A DNA stretch of 64,000 nt. Origin: Acidicapsa ligni (lineage in GTDB: Bacteria > Acidobacteriota > Terriglobia > Terriglobales > Acidobacteriaceae). The translations under genes were made by a program, and so were the position numbers. Positions 17,162 to 25,709 of this stretch are shown here, piece after piece. The stretch lies in NCBI RefSeq assembly GCF_025685655.1, contig NZ_JAGSYG010000007.1, forward strand, positions 62,001-126,000, given 5' to 3'. Positions within the stretch are counted from its first letter, which is position 1; each line of letters begins with the position of its first letter. The notes below the pieces were generated by a model. The model saw nothing but the letters and a program-made list of their open reading frames with translations, did no database searches and was not told where the DNA came from.

Positions 17162-18523
17162 CTAGCTGCTCGGAGCAACCCGATTCGCCAGGAACCGCTC
17201 CATAAACTTCGTATCAAACTTCCCTGCCCTGAAATCCGGATCCTGGAAAATCTCTCGATGCAGTGGAATCGAAGTATCAATTCCCTCCACCACAAACATT
17301 CCCAGCGCTCGTTCCATCTTCTGCATTGCCTCTTCGCGATCCTTGCCATGCACAATCAGCTTGGCAATCAGCGAGTCGTAGTATGGAGGCACAACGCCCT
17401 CAGCATACTGCGCTGTATCCACGCGAACACCATTTCCGCCCGGCAGATTGAAGACTGTAATCTTCCCCGCGGATGGCGTGAACTTGATCGGATGCTCCGC
17501 ATTGATACGGCACTCAATCGCATGGCCGCGCATTTCGATCTTCGCAGGCAAGATCTCATCCAACCGCTCACCTGCGGCAATCCGTAACTGAGCCTTCACC
17601 AGATCAACGCCCGTGATCGCTTCCGTCACCGGATGTTCCACCTGGATACGCGTATTCATCTCGATGAAGTAGATCGAGCCATCCTCGTCCATCAGAAACT
17701 CGATCGTACCTGCGTTCTGATAGCCGATATCTTTCAAGCAACGCTTCAAGGTCGCCGTCAGCTCCGCGCGAATCTTCGGAGTTATCTGTAAACTCGGCGC
17801 TTCTTCAATCAGCTTCTGATGCCGCCGTTGAATCGAGCACTCGCGCTCAAATAACACTTCGACATTGCCATGCTCATCCGCCAATATCTGGAACTCGATA
17901 TGCCGCGGCGTCTCGATGAACTTCTCCATGTACATCTCGCCGTTGCCAAATGCATTGGCAGCCTCGCTTGACGCAGCATGATAAAGATTGGGCAACTCCT
18001 CAGCCGAACGAACGATACGCATACCGCGTCCACCGCCGCCTGCCTTGGCCTTTAGAATAACGGGATAACCTACCTTCGCCGCCCATGCAAGAGCATCATC
18101 CGCATCGGCAACAACACCGTCTGAACCCGGCAAAATCGGCACCCTGGCGGCCTTCATCGCCTGACGTGCTTTTTCCTTCTCGCCCATCAATCGCGTAACT
18201 TCCGGCGGAGGTCCGATGAACTTGATATTTGAAGCTCGGCAAACTTCGGCAAAGTTTGCATTTTCGCTCAGCAGACCGTACCCAGGATGAATTGCATCCA
18301 CATTGGCAATTTCGGCCGCAGAGATCACCGCAGGCACATTGAGATAGCTGTCGCCAGGCCTGGGCGGGCCAATGCAGATAGCTTCATCGGCAAAACGTAC
18401 GTGCAACGAATTACGATCTGCCTCGCTGTAAACAGCAACGGTACGAATGCCCATCTCTTTGCAGGCACTGATCACGCGCAGCGCAATTTCGCCACGATTA
18501 GCAATTAGAACTTTACGAAGCAT
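17162..18523 (-). CDS. accC: Biotin carboxylase subunit of acetyl-CoA carboxylase
   Basis: ATP-dependent carboxylation of biotin on AccB. 453 residues from ATG 18523, which begins MLRKVLIANRGEIALRVI, the invariant start of the family. The frame is open 23 codons further, but that part overlaps accB. ATP-grasp motifs: GGGGRGMRIV, EKFIETPRHIEFQ, FIEMNTRIQVEHPVTE and the C-terminal RINAEHP. It starts seven bases after accB ends, and the two form a standard accBC operon. Confidence 0.95.
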   Translation of the reverse strand: MLRKVLIANRGEIALRVISACKEMGIRTVAVYSEADRNSLHVRFADEAICIGPPRPGDSYLNVPAVISAAEIANVDAIHPGYGLLSENANFAEVCRASNIKFIGPPPEVTRLMGEKEKARQAMKAARVPILPGSDGVVADADDALAWAAKVGYPVILKAKAGGGGRGMRIVRSAEELPNLYHAASSEAANAFGNGEMYMEKFIETPRHIEFQILADEHGNVEVLFERECSIQRRHQKLIEEAPSLQITPKIRAELTATLKRCLKDIGYQNAGTIEFLMDEDGSIYFIEMNTRIQVEHPVTEAITGVDLVKAQLRIAAGERLDEILPAKIEMRGHAIECRINAEHPIKFTPSAGKITVFNLPGGNGVRVDTAQYAEGVVPPYYDSLIAKLIVHGKDREEAMQKMERALGMFVVEGIDTSIPLHREIFQDPDFRAGKFDTKFMERFLANRVAPSS

Positions 18524-18530
18524 GGGCAAC

Positions 18531-19058
18531 TTACGATATCCGAATAGCAAAAAGTGGTTGGCCGTACTCAACCGGCTGGCCGTTATTAACAAGACGCTTC
18601 ACTATCTCACCTGTCGCGTCGCATTCAATCTCGTTCATCAGTTTCATCGCTTCTACAATGCAGATCACCTGGCCCTTTTCGACCCTGTCTCCATTGGAAA
18701 CAAACGCCGACGAACCTGGCGACGGCGACTCGTAAAAAGTCCCAACGATGGGAGACTTCAAGATGTGCAGATTCTCTTCTTCAGCAGCAGGAGTCGCGGG
18801 CGAAGCAGCCGCATGGACATGCCCCACAGAGTCAACCGGCGCAGCGTAACTCACGCCTGCAGGAGCAGCCTGCGAGCCCAGCAAGCGCGCCAACGTCGCC
18901 ATATCCACACCCTGCGCCGGCACAACAGGAGCTACAACCGCCGAAGCGAATTTCAATCTCACCTTGAAATCGCCACGATCCAGGTCAAACTCGGCGATCT
19001 CGTTTTCCTTCAGAAAAGCGATGAGCTCTTTCAGCTCTTCAATTTCGTCTTGTTTCAT
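18531..19058 (-). CDS. accB: Biotin carboxyl carrier protein
   Basis: Carrier of carboxybiotin for fatty-acid synthesis. 175 residues: N-terminal helix MKQDEIEELKELIAFLKE, an Ala/Pro-rich linker, and the biotinyl domain with the thumb region SPIVGTFYESPSPGS and biotinylation motif EAMKLMNEI. The Lys between the two Mets is the biotin site. Directly upstream of accC. Confidence 0.95.
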   Translation of the reverse strand: MKQDEIEELKELIAFLKENEIAEFDLDRGDFKVRLKFASAVVAPVVPAQGVDMATLARLLGSQAAPAGVSYAAPVDSVGHVHAAASPATPAAEEENLHILKSPIVGTFYESPSPGSSAFVSNGDRVEKGQVICIVEAMKLMNEIECDATGEIVKRLVNNGQPVEYGQPLFAIRIS

Positions 19059-19122
19059 ACTTGGCTCTTGCTCTCCAGATCTTTACTGCTTCAGCAAAAA
19101 TTGCGCCTGACTTAAACGGCTA

Positions 19123-19419
19123 TCATTTAGCCGGACTGCCCTCAGTGAGAATAAAACGGTAGTCCCCACCCTGAAAACGAGATTCACACGCGGCCTGATA
19201 AACCGGGCTGTGATACCAGGTCTTCGCCTCTTCGTAGCTGGCGAACTCAAGGATGATGATATCTTCTGTCGCAGCCCCCTCCAGAACCTCGTGCCGCCCG
19301 TGAATGGCGCGCACCGTAACTGGAAACTCCTCAAACGTTGGAGCGGAGAGCTTCTTGTATTCTTCCAGCTTAGCTGTGTCCCGCGTCTTTTCGCGCGTGA
19401 TTACGATATAAGCAGACAT
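19123..19419 (-). CDS. DUF1330-family protein
   Basis: 98-residue dimeric alpha/beta-barrel protein. AYIVITREKTRDTAKLEEY, VRAIHGRHEVLEGA and IILEFASYEEAKTWYHSPVY match DUF1330, whose function is unknown. It lies between the peptidase gene and accB on the same strand with gaps of 20 and 64 bases, so it may be carried on the same transcript. Confidence 0.82.
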   Translation of the reverse strand: MSAYIVITREKTRDTAKLEEYKKLSAPTFEEFPVTVRAIHGRHEVLEGAATEDIIILEFASYEEAKTWYHSPVYQAACESRFQGGDYRFILTEGSPAK

Positions 19420-19439
19420 TCCGTTCTCCTTGAAATTCC

Positions 19440-20546
19440 CTACAGTTCGATCAGCGCCTTTGGAGACGGTGTCAGCACCTGCCCGCCCGTCCTCGTCACC
19501 GCTACCATATCCTCAATACGAACGCCAAACTCACCTGCAAAATACGCACCAGGCTCAATCGTAATTACCATGCCCGATGCCAGCTTTGTCTTCTGCCCCG
19601 CACCAATCCTCGGGGCCTCATGAATCTCAATTCCCACACCATGCCCGGTCGAGTGGCTGAATGCTTCCGCCATCCCTGCACCACGCAAAATACTTCGCGC
19701 CGCCTCATCCACCGCGCCGCATTCCGCGCCCGCAATCACTGCCGCGACACCCGCCTCCTGCGCAGCCAGCACCGCCCCGTAAACCTCTCGTTCGCGGGCA
19801 CTTGGCTTGCCTAGACAGACCGTACGGGTCATATCTGAGCAGTAACCTTTGAGGATAACACCGAAGTCGAGTGTAAGAAACCCACGCCGAGGCAGTCGCG
19901 CCGAGGTTGCCCGGCCATGCGGCAATGCCGAACGCGCCCCCGAGGCCACGATACTCTCGAACGACATTGCCTCCGCACCACGCACCCGTGCCTGGTACTC
20001 CAACTCGGCTGCCACAGTAGCCTCAGTCAGCCCCGGTTGAATGAACCCAAGCATGTGGTCAAACAGACTACAACCAAGCGCCGCAGCTTCAGCCATAATC
20101 GCCAGTTCATCTTCATCCTTGAGCCAGCGCAGAGCCTCCACCAGAGGACTCTCCAGTGGCACCAGCAGCTTCCGCCTGAGCTTTCCAGGCAGCGCAGCTT
20201 TCAGCCGCTCCAATTCCGCCACCGAAGTATGATTTGAATCGAACCCGACAACTCCCGTTTCGCCCGCAGCCTCAGTAACCTGCACGGCTAACCACTGCAC
20301 GGCAGCGATAGCCGGAGACGAAGACACGATCTCCACCTTAGCCCCCGAAACCTCCTCAGCGGCCTGTGTTGTATAGCGCCCGTCGGTAAAGAGTCGTACT
20401 GCCCTCCGAGTCATGGCCACGGCAGCATTCGACCCGGTAAATCCACAAAGATAGCGGACATCTGGCAGATGTGTAACCAGCAGTCCCGGCAGGGATGCCG
20501 AAGCCATTTTCCGCCGCAAAGCCCCAATGCGTTTTGAGTAATTCAT
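19440..20546 (-). CDS. M24B peptidase (Xaa-Pro aminopeptidase/dipeptidase)
   Basis: Cleaves peptides next to proline. 368 residues: creatinase-type N-terminal domain (GLLVTHLPDVRYLCGFTGSN) and a pita-bread catalytic domain with metal ligands in LDFGVILKGYCSDMTR, HSTGHGVGIEIHE, VITIEPGAY and GVRIEDMVAV. All five expected ligands are visible. Such a gene next to accBC is a common bacterial arrangement (yqhT-accB-accC). Confidence 0.9.
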   Translation of the reverse strand: MNYSKRIGALRRKMASASLPGLLVTHLPDVRYLCGFTGSNAAVAMTRRAVRLFTDGRYTTQAAEEVSGAKVEIVSSSPAIAAVQWLAVQVTEAAGETGVVGFDSNHTSVAELERLKAALPGKLRRKLLVPLESPLVEALRWLKDEDELAIMAEAAALGCSLFDHMLGFIQPGLTEATVAAELEYQARVRGAEAMSFESIVASGARSALPHGRATSARLPRRGFLTLDFGVILKGYCSDMTRTVCLGKPSAREREVYGAVLAAQEAGVAAVIAGAECGAVDEAARSILRGAGMAEAFSHSTGHGVGIEIHEAPRIGAGQKTKLASGMVITIEPGAYFAGEFGVRIEDMVAVTRTGGQVLTPSPKALIEL

Positions 20547-20624
20547 CCGGATAGGTATATCACGCGGCGCACAGGCAGAGCAGCACTCGTCGACTCGATT
20601 GTGCTGCGAAATCTCGTCCCAGAG

Positions 20625-20969
20625 CTACTTACGCAAGAGTTGCTGCAGAACGACAGCTTCGTTATGCTCTTCATCCCTTGCGCCATAGAGCAATGTCGTC
20701 GTTCCCTTCTCGACCTGCTGCCTCAACAATAAAACCTGCTGACTATTCTTCTTTAATTCATCGATATAACGCGTTCTAAATTCTTCCCATTTAACAGGAT
20801 CGTGAGCAAACCACTTACGTAACTCATTGCTGGGTGCTATTTCCTTCATCCAGATATCTACCGCGGCTTTCGCCTTGGTCAGACCTCGTGGCCAAAGCCT
20901 GTCCACAAGAATTCGAATGCCATCAGCCTCGCCCGGTTCTTCATAAACCCGCTTGATCTGAACGTGCAT
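20625..20969 (-). CDS. DUF488-family protein
   Basis: 114 residues. IRILVDRLWPRGLTKAKA, WMKEIAPSNELRKWF and LLYGARDEEHNEA are the diagnostic DUF488 motifs; function unknown. I use ATG 20969, preceded by AGGTG at good spacing, rather than a TTG seven codons upstream. Stands alone on the minus strand. Confidence 0.85.
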   Translation of the reverse strand: MHVQIKRVYEEPGEADGIRILVDRLWPRGLTKAKAAVDIWMKEIAPSNELRKWFAHDPVKWEEFRTRYIDELKKNSQQVLLLRQQVEKGTTTLLYGARDEEHNEAVVLQQLLRK

Positions 20970-21087
20970 TCGAATGTCACCTGCCTTCAAACGCTAGATG
21001 CTACAAAGCGTAAACCTTGAAAGACTGTGCGATATGGTTTACAGCTATCAACCGTGGCCAAAATTTATAGGAAAAGAAAATCAAATA

Positions 21088-21360
21088 TCAGTAAGCAGCC
21101 TTGACCGGCTTCCGCGTTTTGGCAGAAACCTCTGGTTCAGCCATAGCCGTCATCTGATCCGACTGCCGGTCCATCCATTCATCCAGGCGCGAACGCTTGA
21201 ACCGCCAGCGGTTCCCAAGCTTGAACGCAGGCACAAATGCTTCCGATGCATATTTATACAAAGTATCCGGCGATATACCCAGGTAATCCGACGCCTGGCG
21301 AATGTCCATCACCTCGCGAATCTCAGGAACCAGCAGGTTGGACTTGGCAGCTTGACGCAT
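21088..21360 (-). CDS. Excisionase-type HTH DNA-binding protein
   Basis: 90-residue MerR/excisionase-superfamily protein. DIRQASDYLGISPDTLYKYA, then VPAFKLGNRWRFKRSRLDEWM, is the helix-turn-helix type 17 pattern. There is no integrase nearby, so this may be a chromosomal regulator rather than a phage Xis. The C-terminal tail is basic. Function unknown. Confidence 0.75.
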   Translation of the reverse strand: MRQAAKSNLLVPEIREVMDIRQASDYLGISPDTLYKYASEAFVPAFKLGNRWRFKRSRLDEWMDRQSDQMTAMAEPEVSAKTRKPVKAAY

Positions 21361-21677
21361 CAGAAAGTCTCCAAAGAAAGCTTGTTCACATACGAGAAAG
21401 GTCTGGGGGACCGAACTGCTCTTGTCCCTGTATACCCCGGAATCACCCGCAGATTCAAGGCTTTTCCGGTAATTACCCCATTATTTCCGGTAATCGAGCT
21501 TCATCTGCTAACAAGTATTTGCAAATTGGCGCAGTCAGCTTCCAGCCGGTTGGGGTGTCGAGAGATTCTGGCCCAACCCGTAGTACAAGTATGCCGAATG
21601 GTGCAACCGCCCGATCCGGCTTATATTTCAAATCGTTGGAATGCCCAACTGACCGCATACAAGGGGCACAATTTCCC
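21361..21677. other. Intergenic region
   Basis: 317 bases between the HTH gene and the acetyltransferase gene, both on the minus strand. It contains two runs of GGTAATTACC-like and GGTAATCGA sequence near 21465-21500, but no strong inverted repeat, RNA gene or coding signal that I can support. Confidence 0.35.
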
Positions 21678-22184
21678 CTATTCCAGGGTTTTCCGATATC
21701 GAAAAGCATCCATGCCCCGGCCATAAAACTCCCGGTCCATCCCATATCGAACGAAGCCATGCCCCTCATAGAGTGCGAGCGCGTCCAGATTGTGCGCCGC
21801 CACATGCAACTGAATCGCAGAGCACATTGCCTCACGTGCGCTCATTTCCACCCGCTCCAGCAAAGCCCGGGCTATACCCATCCGCCGAAAAGCAGGCAGC
21901 ACTTCTATCGTCCATAAGTACGCGGCAGAATCCTTCACCCCCGTCGCATCATCGAACTCACCCGCGACGCCTACCATTGCAAACCCCGCGCAGACCTGGC
22001 TCGCGATCCCCAGCCACGTCCGGCAATTCGGATCCTCACTCAAGGAGCGCATCAGCGCCCGGCTAAATCGCAGCGGCGGAGCAAAACAAACCCGCTCCAC
22101 CGCGTACAACGCAGGCAGATCAGAAGGGATAAACAATCGGGTCGATGTACCAGGCGCGTCGGGCCCGGCGATGAGAGGCTTCAC
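21678..22184 (-). CDS. GNAT-family N-acetyltransferase (RimI-like)
   Basis: 168 residues. The acetyl-CoA site is in TIEVLPAFRRMGIARALLERV and the C-terminal beta strand in NLDALALYEGHGFVRYG, a RimI-like pattern. The protein substrate is not evident. It may act on ribosomal protein S18 or another N-terminus. Alone on the minus strand. Confidence 0.78.
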   Translation of the reverse strand: MKPLIAGPDAPGTSTRLFIPSDLPALYAVERVCFAPPLRFSRALMRSLSEDPNCRTWLGIASQVCAGFAMVGVAGEFDDATGVKDSAAYLWTIEVLPAFRRMGIARALLERVEMSAREAMCSAIQLHVAAHNLDALALYEGHGFVRYGMDREFYGRGMDAFRYRKTLE

Positions 22185-22270
22185 ATTTATTAGGATAGCG
22201 GAAACCGCATTCCCACCCGTCAGAACGCCTCGTTTTAATTACAGACGAACAGTATCGCTCACCCAAAACA

Positions 22271-22300
22271 AAGGAGCCCACCGAAAATCGACGGGCTCCT
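22271..22300 (-). terminator. Terminator of the phosphofructokinase gene
   Basis: Stem GGAGCCC / GGGCTCC with an 11 to 13 base loop, followed on the minus strand by TTTGTTTT. It is 20 bases downstream of the phosphofructokinase stop codon. Confidence 0.75.
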
Positions 22301-22321
22301 CATGCCAAAACCATAGCTGAT

Positions 22322-23356
22322 TTAGACCTTGGCTTCCAGGTCCGTAATCACATCAAAGAATCGCTGATCGAGGCGGCGATTCGTAGCAATCGCTTCCTTG
22401 ATCGTGATGTCTGTAATGTCTGTGCCGCGCAATACTGCAATGCGGCCCCACTTCTGCGCATGAACCATGTCGATTGCATGCAGACCATACCGCTGCCCCA
22501 GCAAACGGTCATATGCCGTAGGAGAACCGCCCCGCTGCGTATGCCCCAGATTTACTGAACGCGTTTCGAAGCCGGTCTTTTTTTCAATCAGATCAGCAAG
22601 CTTCTCGCCAATACCCGACAGGCGCGCATGTCCGAACGAATCCACTTCTGCCGACCCCGTCACCTGCCCGACCTCGGGTAAATGGCAACCTTCAGCTACA
22701 ACTACCAAACCGTAGTGCTTACCGCGATCGTAGTTATACTTCAGCAGAGCCGACACATGATCGATATCGATCTCCTTCTCGGGAACCAACACCACGTCTG
22801 CACCACCAGCTACGCCAGCCGCATATGCAATCCAGCCCGCATCGCGGCCCATCACCTCAATGACCACGACACGATTGTGCGAATCGGCCGTCGTGCGAAT
22901 ACGATCCACGGCCTCCGTTGCAATTGATACCGCAGTATCAAATCCGAACGTCGCATCCGTGCCGTTGATATCGTTGTCGATCGTCTTCGGCACACCCACA
23001 CCCGGAATGCCAGCATCGGTTAGAGCCAATGTCACCGACTGCGTGTCGTCGCCGCCGAGGGCAATCAAGGCATCGATCTTGTTCGCCTTCAACACCGCCT
23101 CAACCTGCTCAATGCCGCCCGGAATCTTCTTTACGTTGGTACGAGAAGAGTGCAGGATCGTCCCGCCAAGTAGCTGGATTCCGTCAATCCGCTCAAGTGT
23201 CAGCGGAATCCAGTTATTATCCAGCACTCCGCGCCAACCGTTTAGGAAGCCGACAAACTCATCGCCGTACTTGTTGATTCCCTTCTTCACTGCGGCATAG
23301 ATCACCGCATTCAAACCGGGGCAATCTCCGCCACCCGTCAACAGCGCAACTCGCAT
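22322..23356 (-). CDS. 6-phosphofructokinase, probably PPi-dependent
   Basis: Phosphorylates fructose 6-phosphate in glycolysis. 344 residues from ATG 23356, the conserved start MRVALLTGGGDCPGLN; a TTG 43 codons upstream overlaps the previous gene's terminator. Fructose-binding PKTIDNDINGTD, EVMGRDAGW and NLGHTQRGGSP are all present. The phosphoryl-donor positions read GGDDT and PKTIDND, with Asp and Lys where ATP enzymes such as E. coli PfkA have Gly and Gly. This Asp/Lys pair is the known mark of pyrophosphate-dependent enzymes, so PPi use is predicted. Confidence 0.85.
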   Translation of the reverse strand: MRVALLTGGGDCPGLNAVIYAAVKKGINKYGDEFVGFLNGWRGVLDNNWIPLTLERIDGIQLLGGTILHSSRTNVKKIPGGIEQVEAVLKANKIDALIALGGDDTQSVTLALTDAGIPGVGVPKTIDNDINGTDATFGFDTAVSIATEAVDRIRTTADSHNRVVVIEVMGRDAGWIAYAAGVAGGADVVLVPEKEIDIDHVSALLKYNYDRGKHYGLVVVAEGCHLPEVGQVTGSAEVDSFGHARLSGIGEKLADLIEKKTGFETRSVNLGHTQRGGSPTAYDRLLGQRYGLHAIDMVHAQKWGRIAVLRGTDITDITIKEAIATNRRLDQRFFDVITDLEAKV

Positions 23357-23482
23357 GCTTCTACTCTCCTGAAAATCCGTGCCTTCACCGCGCACCGAAG
23401 CGCTCCAAAAGCATCCCTGACAGTGTACGCGCTCGTTTCCGCCTGCACCATACAGCGGGATAGCATAGTCAAAATCACTCAA

Positions 23483-23510
23483 CAAAAAAGGCCCTCCAGG
23501 GAGGGCCTTT
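23483..23510 (-). terminator. Terminator of the cupin gene
   Basis: 10-bp stem AAAGGCCCTC / GAGGGCCTTT with a four-base loop, followed on the minus strand by a T-run. It lies about 100 bases past the cupin stop codon and just upstream of the phosphofructokinase gene. Confidence 0.85.
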
Positions 23511-23607
23511 CCGCAAGTCTTAAAATCTCTTCTACCTTTTCACTTCGTGTCCGCGGCCATCACGGGCATCTTTACCTTGGAAGGCTGCCCGCTTAGGTGC
23601 TGAATGT

Positions 23608-24072
23608 TTAGAGTTCGATTCGGGGGCCAACCAGAAGGCAGGCATACTTCTTCGCAATCGTCGCCCATTCCTCCTGCGGCCGGCCTGCGACTTCTTCAAA
23701 ATACCCTTCCATGCCGCTCGGAGTGAACGTCAACAAAACGCGTGACGTCGTATCCGGGAGACTTCTCCAGGCATGTGGAACGCCGCGTGGCACTACAAAG
23801 GTCGTACCCGCTGGAGCATCAAAGCGAGTTTCATCACAGACGCACCGAACGCAGCCCTCAAGAACTACAATAATTTCATCTTCATTTTCATGAATATGCA
23901 TGGGCGGACCGCCAAGGGGAGCAACCATCAACTCCACGACGGAATAGGCGTCGCTAACGTCGGACCCGCGAACGCAGATCGCAGCTTGTTCACCGGGTAC
24001 GGCTTTGATCCATTGCTTGTCTGTTGGAAATTTAATGATCAGTTTTTGTGTACTCGTGGGAGCTACTGACAT
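23608..24072 (-). CDS. Cupin-domain protein
   Basis: 154-residue single-cupin protein. Motif 1 is PPMHIHENEDEIIVVLEG (two His, one Glu as metal ligands) and motif 2 is FVVPRGVPHAWRS. The segment between holds CVRCVC, an unusual cysteine cluster. The C-terminal GYFEEVAGRPQEEW resembles cupins of the quercetinase-like group. Enzyme or binding role unknown. It resembles the plus-strand cupin at 41.3 kb in architecture only. Confidence 0.8.
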   Translation of the reverse strand: MSVAPTSTQKLIIKFPTDKQWIKAVPGEQAAICVRGSDVSDAYSVVELMVAPLGGPPMHIHENEDEIIVVLEGCVRCVCDETRFDAPAGTTFVVPRGVPHAWRSLPDTTSRVLLTFTPSGMEGYFEEVAGRPQEEWATIAKKYACLLVGPRIEL

Positions 24073-24238
24073 ACTTTTTTCTTCCTTTTCGAATTTAAAT
24101 ACGCGACAAACACTTTTATTTAACGCGCTTATAAAGAATACGCTAGTAAGGGTTCTTCAATTGCGCCCTGAGTTAACGGCATAGACCTCCGGGTATCACA
24201 TGGAGGCCTGTGCCGTTAACTGCTGCGACAAGTCGGCG

Positions 24239-25240
24239 CTAGACAGGCTTTGCGACGAGTAAGTTCACAGGCGCCGAGGTAGAAATTTCCTCTTCCAGCT
24301 CGAATCCCGCGGCCAGCAGCAGCGCGCGATATTCTTCCTTCGTTCGTTCGAGTCCACCAAACATCACCAGCATCTGCAGATCGGTCCACTTGCCGAAGTC
24401 AAAACCTGATCCATCCGACAACACGAACTCAACTAAGATCAACCGTGCTGTCGGCTTCATCGACCGATGCACTGTCTTCAAAATCGCTGTTGCCTCTGCA
24501 TCGCTCCAGTCATGAAGTATCCAGCGCATCAGGGTCGCATCCGTACCGCCCGGCACGGACTCAAAGAAGCTCCCGCCAACTGTCCTCAACCGGTCGTGAA
24601 CGATAGCCTCCGCCACCACGTGCGCTTGATCGAACAGCACGCCGCTGCAGGAAGGATTCGCTTCAAGAATCGATACGATCTGTGTGCCGATTCCGCCGCC
24701 CACATCCTCGATGATGGGAAACCTACTCCAGTCATAAGCCGCTGTAATAACCGGTGTCATGGCTTCGCTTAGCGAGCGCATTGTTCCGTTTACAGCAGCA
24801 TTGGCCTGTGGGTTCCGTCGGCAAAGCTCCCAGAAATCGTACCCATATGTCTTATCGATAGAGCGCTTGCCGGTTCTTACCGAGTACTCCAATTCGTCCC
24901 ATCCCTCGACCGGCCCGTAGCCTCTTCCCAGGTTATGGAGAACGGTCGGCCACTGTGCGCCTGGTATATTTCTTCGCAGGCAATCACTCGTCGGCGTGTT
25001 GACGAATACCTGTGGCGAAGACTGGGAAAAGATTCCAATGCTCTCCAGCGCACGCAGAAGTCGGAAGAGGGCCGATGCATTCGTCTCGGTACGGCTTGCA
25101 AGCTCGTTTACAGCCATGGGACCGGCTGCTAAATGGTCTGCTATGCCCAGTGAAGTGGCTAATGCAAGCGACCGCGCCTGCCAGTAGCCGAGGATAATAG
25201 ATTGAATTTGTTCATGTGGTACTTGCGATGTGTTCTGCAA
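24239..25240 (-). CDS. SAM-dependent O-methyltransferase with TTG start
   Basis: 333-residue small-molecule O-methyltransferase (plant-type Methyltransf_2 fold). An N-terminal winged dimerisation domain has ALFRLLRALESIGIF. The SAM site is EDVGGGIGTQIVSILE and the catalytic region is LMRWILHDWSDAEAT. I place the start at TTG 25240 because AAGGAG sits four bases before it and the protein then begins at the family's usual N-terminus. The first ATG in frame lies 43 codons upstream and that part has no similarity. The substrate is unknown; relatives methylate hydroxyneurosporene and polyketides. Confidence 0.8.
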   Translation of the reverse strand: MQNTSQVPHEQIQSIILGYWQARSLALATSLGIADHLAAGPMAVNELASRTETNASALFRLLRALESIGIFSQSSPQVFVNTPTSDCLRRNIPGAQWPTVLHNLGRGYGPVEGWDELEYSVRTGKRSIDKTYGYDFWELCRRNPQANAAVNGTMRSLSEAMTPVITAAYDWSRFPIIEDVGGGIGTQIVSILEANPSCSGVLFDQAHVVAEAIVHDRLRTVGGSFFESVPGGTDATLMRWILHDWSDAEATAILKTVHRSMKPTARLILVEFVLSDGSGFDFGKWTDLQMLVMFGGLERTKEEYRALLLAAGFELEEEISTSAPVNLLVAKPV

Positions 25241-25604
25241 ACTTGCTCCTTGCGTTCTATTGAAAGTTAAAAAACACGCGGCCGGAAGAAGGCCGCCATT
25301 TAAAAATCTTCTAAGTCGTATCGATGTATGGCTAATCTTTAAGGCATTGATGGGCAAAAGCCGTATCATTCTGAGCGGAGGCTCTCGTGGCCTTATCGCA
25401 AGAGCTGTAGTCGAAGGACCTCTGCGGTTTACTCGATATGGCAGATCTCCAGATTATTTTCATCGAACTCTATCTGATTTAAATTATTTCATATGTCAAT
25501 ACACGCGGGTTTTGCGCTTGAGATAGGTTCGGTTAGTGAAGAGATTTCTGATCTATTTCTCATGCACTCATGAAGGTCCGCTGACGATGTGGCGCGGAAT
25601 ACCA

Positions 25605-25647
25605 GATCGATGCAGGATGCATCCGAAGGTTGCATCCTGCATCGATC
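25605..25647. repeat. Perfect 17-bp inverted repeat
   Basis: GATCGATGCAGGATGCA and its exact complement are separated by nine bases (TCCGAAGGT). It lies between the DipZ stop codon and the methyltransferase gene. There is no T-run on either side, so it is not a standard terminator. It could be an operator, an mRNA 3' hairpin or a REP-type element. Confidence 0.6.
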
Positions 25648-25709
25648 GGCAGGGTAGAGCGCGTTTGCGCTATGGTCTCGCTATCTCTTATCTCTGGTTG
25701 ACGAATGTC

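Noticed and set aside
21088..21360. Excisionase-like HTH as sign of a prophage at 21 kb
   Set aside because: Flanked by housekeeping genes, no integrase, att site or phage genes nearby.
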